DNA of 39,777 nt from Rhodobacter sp. GTDB taxonomy: Bacteria; Pseudomonadota; Alphaproteobacteria; Rhodobacterales; Rhodobacteraceae. Location: NCBI GenBank assembly GCA_030066215.1, contig JASJCA010000019.1, positions 1 through 39,777 of the forward strand. The letters are read 5' to 3'. Shown here piece after piece: positions 32,844 through 39,777 of the stretch. A program made the translations under genes and the position numbers. Within the stretch, counting starts at the first letter, position 1. Every line of letters begins with the position of its first letter. The notes under the pieces are model-generated. The model searched no databases. It was given only the letters and a program-made list of their open reading frames with translations, and had not been told where the DNA came from.

Positions 32844-35107
32844 CAGGCTGTCGGCTGGGCGTCGAGCGCCGCCAGGATCCGTGGTGGCGACATCGGGATG
32901 TGTGTCATGCGCACACCGACCGCGTTCGAGACGGCGTTGGCGATCGCCGCGAGCGGCGGAACGATCGAGGTCTCGCCGACCCCGCGCACGCCATAAGGAT
33001 GGTTGGGATTCGGGATTTCCAAGATCTGCGTGTCGATCATTGGCAGGTCAGAGCAAACCGGGATCCGGTAATCCAGGAAGCCCGGATTCTGCAGCCGCCC
33101 GTCTTGCCCGTAGACATATTCCTCGTTCAATGCCCAGCCGATGCCTTGCGCCGCGCCGCCCTGGTATTGGCCTTCCACGTAATCGGGATGCACCGCCTTG
33201 CCGGCGTCCTGGATGACGGTATAGCGCAGGATCTTCGTGCCGCCGGTCTCGGGGTCCACCTCGACATCGCAGATATGGGTGGCAAAGGAGACGCCGGCCC
33301 CGTCGGCGACCATTTCGCTATGGCCCGCAATCGGCCCGCCGGTTTTTCCGGACGCCTCGGCGATCTCCTTGATCGAGAGCGGCGCGAGGTTGTCATGGGT
33401 CGACCCGATGGCCTTGGCCTGGCCGTCTTCCCAGACCACGTCCTCGATGGAGATGTCCCACATCAGAGCAGCGCGGTTCCGCATCACCTCGATCGCGTTT
33501 CGTGCCGAAGAGATCGTGGCCATCGAGGACGAGAACGTGCCGCGGCTGCCATCGGTCATGTCGTTGTAGCCAAGGGTCGCAGTGTCGGCGACGACGGTCT
33601 TAACGGTCTCATACGGAATGCCGAGTTCCTCTGCCGCCACAAGCGACAAGGACGCCCGCGCGCCGCCGACATCGACCGTGCCGACCGCGAGCGTCACCGT
33701 CCCGTCGGAATTCACGTTGAGATCGGTGCAGGTCTGTCCGCCGAAATTGAACCAGAACCCGCAGGCCATGCCGCGCCCCTGGTTCGGTCCCAGCGGCGCC
33801 TGCATATGGGCATGGGTCTGCGCGGCCTCCAGCGTCGGACCGATGCCGATCGGACCATAGACCGGCCCGTAGGACGATCTCGTGCCCTCGCGTGCGGCAT
33901 TCTTGATCCGGAAGGCGACCGGGTCGATGCCGAGCTTTTGCGCCAACTCGTCGATGGCGCTTTCCACCGCGAAGGCCGCCATCGGCGCCGAGGGCGCCCG
34001 GTAGGCAGCCGTCTTCGGACGGTTGACCAGCACCTCGTAGCCCACCGTATTGACGTTTTCGAGGTCGTAGCAGGCAAACGACGTCATCGCGCCCAGCTCG
34101 GCCCAGATGTCGGCGTAAGGCCCACAGGAATAGCGCAGTTCGGCCGAGGCGGCGGTGATCCTGCCGTCCTGCCGGGCTCCGATCTTGACGTCGACCGAGG
34201 TGGCGCTTGTCGGGCCGGAAGCGCGAAACACCTCGTCGCGCGACATCACCAGCTTGACCGGCCGCCCGGCCTTGCGTGACAGCGCAAGCGCCACCGGCTC
34301 CATCCAGACATGGGTCTTACCGCCAAATCCGCCGCCGATTTCCGACGACGTGACCCGAAGCTTCGAAACATCCATCCCCAAAAGCTCGGCACATTTCTGG
34401 CGATAGACGAAATGGCCTTGTGTACAGACCCAGAGCTCTGCCGTGCCGTCGGGATTGACGCTGGCGACGCAGGCATGTGGCTCGATATAACCCTGGTGGG
34501 TTTGCTCGGTCTTGAAGCTGCGCTCGACAATAAAGTCAGCGTCCTCGAAGCCCGCATCGACATCGCCATGGCCGAATTCGGCGCGTGCGGCGACGTTCGA
34601 GGGCGTGGTGGGCTTCGGCTCCACCCCGCCGGTGAAGATCGTGTCGTGCAGAACCGGCGCCGAGGGCTGGACCGCCTCGTCGACATCGACGACGTGCGGC
34701 AGCACCTCGTAGTCGACCTCGATTAGCTTCAGTGCCTTCCGGGCGGTTTGGGCGTCGATTGCCGCTACGGCGGCGACGGCATGTCCGTCGTAGAACGCCT
34801 TCGTGCGCGCCATGCAATTGTCGAGCAGATCGTAGTGCGACTGGTCGCCATCCGACAGATCCGGCAGATCGGCCGCGGTGACCACGGCCTTGACGCCCTT
34901 CAGCGCCTCGGCCCGCGCGGTGTCGATGCTGACAATCCGCGCATGGGCGTGCGGGCTGCGCAGGATGCGGCCCACGAGCTGCCCCGGCATGTTAAAATCG
35001 GCCCCGTAGCGCGCGCGGCCGGTCACCTTGTCGACCCCGTCGGGGCGCACGGGCCGTGTGCCGACGGACTTGTAGATCTGGTCGTGATAGGTGGCGTCAA
35101 AACTCAT
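32843..35107 (-). CDS. Molybdenum hydroxylase large (molybdopterin) subunit, xanthine oxidase family
   Basis: Catalytic subunit of 754 residues binding the molybdenum cofactor. The small N-terminal domain (about 15-145, VDKVTGRARYGADF) is typical of XdhB/CoxL proteins. Cofactor loops are GGGFGGKT (258-264 region), QGHF (230-233), AYRAPSAP (368-375) and GVGETS with the catalytic glutamate E712. CO dehydrogenase has AYRCSFR at the third loop with a copper-binding cysteine. Here there is none, so CO is unlikely. The loop is more like that of enzymes acting on aldehydes, N-heterocycles or aromatic CoA esters. ATG 35107 follows GGAGG within the end of the small-subunit gene. The substrate is unknown. 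Confidence 0.92.
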   Translation of the reverse strand: MSFDATYHDQIYKSVGTRPVRPDGVDKVTGRARYGADFNMPGQLVGRILRSPHAHARIVSIDTARAEALKGVKAVVTAADLPDLSDGDQSHYDLLDNCMARTKAFYDGHAVAAVAAIDAQTARKALKLIEVDYEVLPHVVDVDEAVQPSAPVLHDTIFTGGVEPKPTTPSNVAARAEFGHGDVDAGFEDADFIVERSFKTEQTHQGYIEPHACVASVNPDGTAELWVCTQGHFVYRQKCAELLGMDVSKLRVTSSEIGGGFGGKTHVWMEPVALALSRKAGRPVKLVMSRDEVFRASGPTSATSVDVKIGARQDGRITAASAELRYSCGPYADIWAELGAMTSFACYDLENVNTVGYEVLVNRPKTAAYRAPSAPMAAFAVESAIDELAQKLGIDPVAFRIKNAAREGTRSSYGPVYGPIGIGPTLEAAQTHAHMQAPLGPNQGRGMACGFWFNFGGQTCTDLNVNSDGTVTLAVGTVDVGGARASLSLVAAEELGIPYETVKTVVADTATLGYNDMTDGSRGTFSSSMATISSARNAIEVMRNRAALMWDISIEDVVWEDGQAKAIGSTHDNLAPLSIKEIAEASGKTGGPIAGHSEMVADGAGVSFATHICDVEVDPETGGTKILRYTVIQDAGKAVHPDYVEGQYQGGAAQGIGWALNEEYVYGQDGRLQNPGFLDYRIPVCSDLPMIDTQILEIPNPNHPYGVRGVGETSIVPPLAAIANAVSNAVGVRMTHIPMSPPRILAALDAQPTA

Positions 35108-35110
35108 AGC

Positions 35111-35587
35111 TCAGCCTCCGTTCATCTCACGCGCAGCGTCCTGCACGGCCCGCACGATCTTGTCATAGCCGGTACACCGGCACAGGTTGCCGGCCAGACC
35201 AAAGCGGATTTCCTCTTCGGTCGGGTCCGGGTTCGCGTCGAGCAGCGCTTTCGCCGCCATCAAGAACCCCGGCGTGCAAACCCCGCATTGCAGGGCGGCG
35301 TGTTCGAGGAACTTGGTCTGCAGCGGGTGCAGCGTGTCACCCTGCGCCATGCCCTCGATCGTCTCAACGCGCGCGCCCTGGGCTTCGGCGCCCAGGACCA
35401 GGCAAGAGCAGACGAGCCTGCCATCCAGGATCACACTGCACGCCCCACAGTCGCCTGTGCCACAGCCCTCTTTCGCGCCGGTAAGACCAAGCCGATCGCG
35501 CAAAACGTCCAACAAGGTCTCTTCGGCTTGGCAGAGATACTCTACCTCGTCACCGTTGATCGTCGTAGAGACGGCTATTCCCGACAT
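35111..35587 (-). CDS. Molybdenum hydroxylase small (2Fe-2S) subunit
   Basis: A 158-residue protein with two [2Fe-2S] clusters that takes electrons from the molybdenum centre. The plant-ferredoxin-type cluster uses C42, C47, C50 and C62 (GCGTGDCGAC and SC). The second uses C101, C104, C136 and C138 (CGVCTPGF and LCRC). The ATG at 35587 shares a base with the stop of the FAD subunit gene (TGATG). A GTG one codon earlier is less likely. The large-subunit gene starts three bases after its stop. Confidence 0.94.
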   Translation of the reverse strand: MSGIAVSTTINGDEVEYLCQAEETLLDVLRDRLGLTGAKEGCGTGDCGACSVILDGRLVCSCLVLGAEAQGARVETIEGMAQGDTLHPLQTKFLEHAALQCGVCTPGFLMAAKALLDANPDPTEEEIRFGLAGNLCRCTGYDKIVRAVQDAAREMNGG

Positions 35588-36447
35588 CACGCACCTCCCG
35601 CCCGGTCGTAGGCAATGCGGGCCGCCCGCCTTGCCAGAACCCCCGCGACCTTCTTGCGGAAGTCCACGGTGCCCCGTTTATCGTCGATCGGCCGACACGC
35701 GGCGGAACACAGCTCCGCCAGCTTCTCCAGAGCGGCATCCTCCAGTTTGGTGCCAACGATGGCATCGGCGGCCTCGTCGACCAAAACAACCGTTGGCGCC
35801 ACGGCGCCGAGCGCGACCCGCGCGGACTTGACAGTGCCTGCCTCGTCAAGCGTCAAATTCACCCCTGCGCCAACCACGGCAATGTCCATTTCCGTCCTTG
35901 GGATGAAACGCAGATACGCGTCACCCGACCGCGGGGGGCGTTTGTCAAGTTCGATGGCTGCGATGATCTCTGCCTTGCCGAGGGATGTCTCGCCCGGCGC
36001 GACCGGGACATCCTCGACCGGAATTGTGCGCGTGCCGTCCGGCCCGGTGACGACCGCCCGCGCCCCAGCAGCCACCAGCGCCGGCACGCTGTCGGCAGCC
36101 GGCGACGCGTTACAGAGGTTCCCGGCGATGGTGCAACGCGATTGAATCTGCGCGGACCCAATCAGATTGGCCGCTTCAACCACCCCCGGCCAGGCCGCCT
36201 TGAGCTCGGCATGGGCGCCAAGTTCGGCGCAAGACACGGCAGCGCCAATGGTAAAGCCCGCAGCGGTCTCACGAACGTCCTCAAGCCCATCGACCGATTT
36301 GATGTCGACAACGAGGTCCGCCTCGAAGTCATCGCTCTTCGATCTGACCAACAGGTCCGTACCTCCGGCAAGAATGAATGCCGTTCCTTGGGTCTCAACC
36401 AACAGTCTCGATGCGTCCTGCAGAGTGCCCGGGCGTTCGTACTGCAT
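35587..36447 (-). CDS. Molybdenum hydroxylase medium (FAD) subunit
   Basis: A 286-residue FAD-binding protein that receives electrons from the clusters and passes them to an acceptor. The FAD motifs are AGGTD (27-31) and TIAGNLCNASPAADS (106-120). The C-terminal CODH_FAD_C-type domain follows (RTEMDIAVVGAGVNLTL, VDFRKKVAGVLARRAARIA). I use the ATG at 36447, eight bases after GGGAGGG, rather than one nine codons upstream that precedes that ribosome site. There is no [4Fe-4S] insert as found in 4-hydroxybenzoyl-CoA reductases. It is the first gene of the operon. Confidence 0.92.
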   Translation of the reverse strand: MQYERPGTLQDASRLLVETQGTAFILAGGTDLLVRSKSDDFEADLVVDIKSVDGLEDVRETAAGFTIGAAVSCAELGAHAELKAAWPGVVEAANLIGSAQIQSRCTIAGNLCNASPAADSVPALVAAGARAVVTGPDGTRTIPVEDVPVAPGETSLGKAEIIAAIELDKRPPRSGDAYLRFIPRTEMDIAVVGAGVNLTLDEAGTVKSARVALGAVAPTVVLVDEAADAIVGTKLEDAALEKLAELCSAACRPIDDKRGTVDFRKKVAGVLARRAARIAYDRAGGA

Positions 36448-37137
36448 TGTCTGATCCCTCCCATTCGAGGTCATGCGTGTCGGGGCATTTGAGACGATGA
36501 TGGGTCACACATGGGAGTCGAGGCAAGAGGTCATCTGACGAACATCAGACTGGCCAATTTCCACGGCGCTGTCGTCTGTACATCATTTGGAGGGCTCCCC
36601 GGCTTACGCAAAGCGAAGATTCGCGGATATCTATGGGACCGCTGTGGCTCAAAGCCGCTGTGTATCGCTTTGAGAGGTTTTGCTGATGGCGACACATCTT
36701 AGGTGGAGACGCCTGCCTTCACCGATACCCGCGCTTTGGAGTATCATACGGCGTCAGACGCCAGGGCTCGCAAACCACGACCTCACAGCAGGGCGCGTTC
36801 GATGTTCGAGCGACCAGTTGTTCAGGGATTGCCTGCATTGGCCCACGTGATCCCGGTCATCGCAGTTCCGACACAATCCGACCAATCCGTTCCTGGACCG
36901 ATCTTTCGGTTCTCATCTGACGAGAGCGGCGGTGTGTCCAATGCAGCCTTCTCCGGTTTGCCGAACAATTGAGGGGCGGCTGCCTCAGGACATCCGATCG
37001 CTACACGTGTGGCCTTTCACCAGAATTCATCATCCACGTCGCCCGTAACGAAATCGCGCGGCGCAAACAGCGTCTTGAACTGAAACGCAGGTGCAGTCTT
37101 TGGCTTGATCCTCGCCTCATGCAACCCGCGCGGTGTT
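36448..37137. other. Gene-free region before the molybdenum hydroxylase operon
   Basis: These 690 bases lie between the operon start and the RND pump stop. Frames in the + direction (from 36511, 36703 and 36969) have no recognisable content, and base composition is lower in G and C than the flanking genes. The part 37017-37139, read on the minus strand, looks like a coding tail and is listed separately. A promoter for the operon should lie just beyond 36447. Confidence 0.45.
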
Positions 37138-37139
37138 TC
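37017..37139 (-). pseudogene. Possible frameshifted C-terminal tail of the RND pump
   Basis: Past the RND stop (37138-37140) the minus strand stays open in the +1 frame to a TGA at 37017. It reads LPETPRGLHEARIKPKT, then PAFQFKTLFAPRDFVTG and DVDDEFW. The composition and charge pattern look like a real soluble C-terminal tail. The frame is open upstream only to about 37181, so it overlaps the pump end by about 45 bases. A single-base indel near 37150 would join it to the pump. I cannot match it to a family. Confidence 0.3.
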
Positions 37140-39777
37140 AGGCAGAGTCTCGCCCCGCAGCGAGGGTGAGAAGCGCCGGTGTTACCACCAGGGTCAGGAC
37201 CGTAGCTACGGCTAGCCCGCCGGTGATCGCCGTCGACAGTTCGGTCCACCATTGCGTCGAGGGCGCGCCGTAGACGATCGTGCGGTCGTAGAAATTCACG
37301 GTCAACGCCAGCACCATTGGCATCAGCCCCAGCCCGGTGGTGACCGAGGTCAGCACAACGGGCCGCATCCTTTGCACGCCGGTGCGAAGCGCGGCCTCGC
37401 GGACCGCCATGCCGGAGCGGCGCAGGCGGTTGAAGGTATCGATCAGGACGATGTTGTCGTTCACAACGACGCCGGCCAGCGCGATCACGCCGATCCCGCC
37501 CATCACCACGCCGAAGGGCCGACCGGTAACCAAAAGGCCCAGCAGCACGCCGGCGATCGAGAAGATGATCGCGGTGAAGACGACGAGCGACTGGTAGAAA
37601 CCGTTGAACTGCGTCACCAGGATGCCGAACATCAGTGCCACAGCGATCAGGAAGGCGCGCGTGAGGAAGGCGGCGGCGTCGGCCTGTTCCTCGGCCTCGC
37701 CGCCGAAGGACCATTCGACGCCGGGCGGCAGCTCGGCCATCGACAGCGCCGCGCCAAGCGCCGCGACCTGGTCGTTGACCAGCCTGCCGGTTTCCACATT
37801 TGCCTCGACCACGATCACGCGGCGCTGGTCGACCCGGCGGATGGTGCCGCTGCGCGGCGCGGGTTCGAGGCGGACGAAGTTTTCCACTGGCACGAGGCCG
37901 GCCGAGGTCGGGACCCGCAGGGTTCGCAGGTCGGCCAAGGTCCGGTCCGAGGCTGGGAAGCGGACGCGGATGTCGATTGGCTCTTCCGCATCGTCGGGGC
38001 GGTATTCGGCGATCCGGACGCCTTGGGTGAGAAGCTGCACCGCCTGGCCCAAAAGGCTAACATCGGCGCCGAACCGCGCGGCCTCTGACCGGTCAAGCTC
38101 CAGGCGCCATTCAACGCCGGGCAACGCGCGGGTGTCGGTGACGTCGGTGAAGCCCCCGATCCGGTCCATCATCGTGCGCACCGCCTCGACGCTGGCGACC
38201 CGCGCCAGTTCGTTCTCGGCGCGGATTTCCAGCTGCACCGGCTTGCCCGCCGCGGGCCCGAAGCTTTGAACTTGCACCTGCACGTCGATCCCGGCGATAT
38301 CGGCCATGCCCGCGCGGATCTCGGCGGTGATCTCGGCGGCGGTGCGGCGCTGATCCCAGTCGACGAGTTCCAGTTGCAGCAGCCCGATCAACTCGGCATC
38401 CGATCGGCTCGTCAGCATCGATTGCGCGTAGACCGACTTGATCTCGGGCTGGTCCAACAGACGCTCTTCGACCCGACGCACCAGATCATCACGTTCGTAG
38501 ATCGAGAAATTGTCGCGCGAGCGAATCTCGACGCGGGCGAATTCGGGCTCAATCTCGGGGAAGAAGATCACGCCATGGCCAAAATTGCCGTACGCCGTGA
38601 AGGCACCGATCAATAGTGCCACGGTGAACAAGAGCGTCGCCCAGGGCCGGGTCACCGCCTTTTCCAGAAATTGGGCATAGGCGCCGGTGATGCCGCCGAG
38701 CCGCCGAGGATCGCCCTGCTCGGCGGCGTGCAGCGCGGCCTTGGCGCGGGCCGATTGCGGGCGGCGGCGGCCAAGCACACCGCCGACGACCGGTACGAAG
38801 ACCAGCGCCATGAGGAGAGACGCCGCCAGCGTCAGGATCACCGTGATCGGCAGGTATTTCATGAACTCGCCGGTGACGCCGGCCCAGAACAGAAGCGGCA
38901 CGAAGACCGACAGCGTCGTCGCGGTCGAGGCGATGATCGGCCAGGCCATGCGCTTGGCCGCCGCGGCATAGGCCTCTGCCGGGCGCGCGCCGCCCTCGAG
39001 CATCCGGTCAGCATATTCGACAGTGACGATGGCGCCGTCGACCAACATGCCGACGACCAGGATCAGCGAGAACAAAACGATGATGTTCATCGTGTAGCCC
39101 ATTGCCCAGATCGCCGCGACGCCGGTCAGGAACGCCCCAGGGATTGCGAGGCCGACGAGCAGCGCGGCGCGCACGCCAAGCGCCCAGACGATCACGATCA
39201 TCACCAGGACGATGGCGGCGATCACGTTCGATTCCAGCTCGCCCAGGACCTCCTTGACCGCTTCGCTTTCGTCCTGCGTGTAGGTGATCTCGACGCTGTC
39301 GGGCCATTCCGACGCGGCCTCGGCCGCCACAGCACGCACCGCGTCAACGGTTTCGATGATGTTGGCGCCGACGCGTTTCTTGATCTCCAGGACCAGGGCC
39401 GGCTGGCCGCCGATCCGGGCGAAGCTGTGCGGATCGGCGAAACTGCGGCGCAGCACCGCGACATCGGCGAACGTGACAACGGTTTCGCCGCGTACTTTCA
39501 GCGGCATTTCCATCACGTCCTGCACATTCTCAATGAGCCCCGGCACCTTCAGCACCAGCCGCCCGGCGGCGGTGTCGATGGACCCGGCGGCAATGAGCAG
39601 GTTGTTGCGGGTGATCTGGGCGATCAGTTCCTCGAAGGTCAGCGAATACGTCTCGAACACCGTGGGATCGATCAGCACTTCGAGGAACTGATCGCCCAGA
39701 TCACCCGCAACAACCTGCTCATTGCCGCCGGGTCCATCGACACCGCCGCCGGGCGGCTGGTGCTGAAGGTGCCGGGG
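37138..39777 (-). CDS. RND-family efflux pump inner-membrane transporter, partial
   Basis: Proton-driven tripartite-pump transporter of the AcrB/HAE type, with about 850 residues visible. The N-terminus lies outside the window. Conserved parts are GQPALVLEIKKRVGANIIETV, the helix IAAIVLVMIVIVWALGVRAALLVGLAIPGAFL, the helix-4 GMLVDGAIVTVEYADRMLEGGARPAEA with the central aspartate, and in the second half GIGVIALAGVVVNDNIVLID, TGVQRMRPVVLTSVTTGLGLMPMVL. It ends AAGRDSA, perhaps early through a frameshift. No start codon is present. The last 80-100 bases of the window are a reverse-complement copy of 39538-39637, so the reading beyond about 39697 is not reliable. No membrane-fusion partner is seen. 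Confidence 0.9.
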   Translation of the reverse strand, partial: PRHLQHQPPGGGVDGPGGNEQVVAGDLGDQFLEVLIDPTVFETYSLTFEELIAQITRNNLLIAAGSIDTAAGRLVLKVPGLIENVQDVMEMPLKVRGETVVTFADVAVLRRSFADPHSFARIGGQPALVLEIKKRVGANIIETVDAVRAVAAEAASEWPDSVEITYTQDESEAVKEVLGELESNVIAAIVLVMIVIVWALGVRAALLVGLAIPGAFLTGVAAIWAMGYTMNIIVLFSLILVVGMLVDGAIVTVEYADRMLEGGARPAEAYAAAAKRMAWPIIASTATTLSVFVPLLFWAGVTGEFMKYLPITVILTLAASLLMALVFVPVVGGVLGRRRPQSARAKAALHAAEQGDPRRLGGITGAYAQFLEKAVTRPWATLLFTVALLIGAFTAYGNFGHGVIFFPEIEPEFARVEIRSRDNFSIYERDDLVRRVEERLLDQPEIKSVYAQSMLTSRSDAELIGLLQLELVDWDQRRTAAEITAEIRAGMADIAGIDVQVQVQSFGPAAGKPVQLEIRAENELARVASVEAVRTMMDRIGGFTDVTDTRALPGVEWRLELDRSEAARFGADVSLLGQAVQLLTQGVRIAEYRPDDAEEPIDIRVRFPASDRTLADLRTLRVPTSAGLVPVENFVRLEPAPRSGTIRRVDQRRVIVVEANVETGRLVNDQVAALGAALSMAELPPGVEWSFGGEAEEQADAAAFLTRAFLIAVALMFGILVTQFNGFYQSLVVFTAIIFSIAGVLLGLLVTGRPFGVVMGGIGVIALAGVVVNDNIVLIDTFNRLRRSGMAVREAALRTGVQRMRPVVLTSVTTGLGLMPMVLALTVNFYDRTIVYGAPSTQWWTELSTAITGGLAVATVLTLVVTPALLTLAAGRDSA
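39538..39777. repeat. Perfect 100-bp inverted repeat at the window end
   Basis: 39678-39777 is the exact reverse complement of 39538-39637, with a 40-base spacer. Arm 1 is coding sequence of the RND pump on the minus strand. Arm 2 therefore encodes the same peptide (FEELIAQITRNN and on) on the plus strand. The arms meet at a short natural palindrome, where the pump itself reads GDQFLE against FEELIA on the other strand. A fold-back artefact at a contig end explains this best. Confidence 0.9.

Noticed and set aside
32843..35107. Aerobic CO dehydrogenase (CoxL) as the name of the large subunit, tempting next to a hydrogenase island.
   Set aside because: The active-site loop reads AYRAPSAP and lacks the cysteine of AYRCSFR that binds copper, and no CoxD/E/F helper genes are present.
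36511..36972. Two + strand frames (from 36511 and 36703) in the gap before the molybdenum operon considered as small genes.
   Set aside because: No ribosome site is clear, the composition is not gene-like, and no domain is recognisable.

Overview
The window is GC-rich DNA from an alphaproteobacterium, most likely a member of the Rhodobacterales. The strongest evidence is the central gene order hupT-hupU-hupV-hypF-hupS-hupL-hupC-hupD-hupF-hupG-hupH-hupJ-hupK-hypA-hypB-hupR-hypC-hypD-hypE, which is the arrangement I recall for Rhodobacter capsulatus. The taxonomic placement is an inference from this order and from protein style.

Layout. Bases 1-100 carry a cut-off piece of a PII uridylyltransferase (glnD) on the + strand. 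Bases 101-11890 are ordinary accessory and housekeeping genes: an orphan peptide-type ABC permease, a tannase-family esterase, a Rid-family protein, a peptide/opine-type binding protein, a small alpha+beta protein, an M20 deacylase, an acyl-CoA synthetase flanked by two inverted copies of a 140-bp hairpin repeat, an ABC exporter and tRNA-Gly(TCC). Bases 11891-12833 hold a decayed short-chain dehydrogenase and a gene-poor stretch.

Bases 12834-32090 are a complete [NiFe]-hydrogenase island. HupU and HupV form an H2-sensing hydrogenase that signals through the kinase HupT to the regulator HupR. HupS and HupL form the energy-conserving uptake hydrogenase, anchored and wired to quinone by the cytochrome b HupC. 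HupS has the two extra cysteines of oxygen-tolerant group 1d enzymes. HypA-F build and insert the NiFe(CN)2CO site, HupD cleaves the HupL C-terminus, and HupF, G, H, J and K are accessory chaperones for HupL and HupS. A 62-residue membrane peptide of unknown function sits between hupL and hupC. A terminator and an AT-rich gap separate hupSLC from hupD and the genes after it.

Bases 32598-36447 (minus strand) are a molybdenum hydroxylase operon (FAD, 2Fe-2S and molybdopterin subunits) that ends with a MoaD-like sulfur carrier. It lacks the CO dehydrogenase active-site signature, so its substrate is unknown. Bases 37138-39777 are an RND efflux pump cut by the window end.

Both ends look suspicious. 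The last 100 bases are a perfect reverse complement of 39538-39637, and the first 80 bases are an isolated gene fragment. Each may be an assembly artefact. I see no wholly new system. The most unusual items are the small hupL-hupC peptide, the paired hairpin repeats with matching changes in both arms, the degenerate AAA+ domain of HupR, and the carrier protein encoded with the molybdenum hydroxylase.
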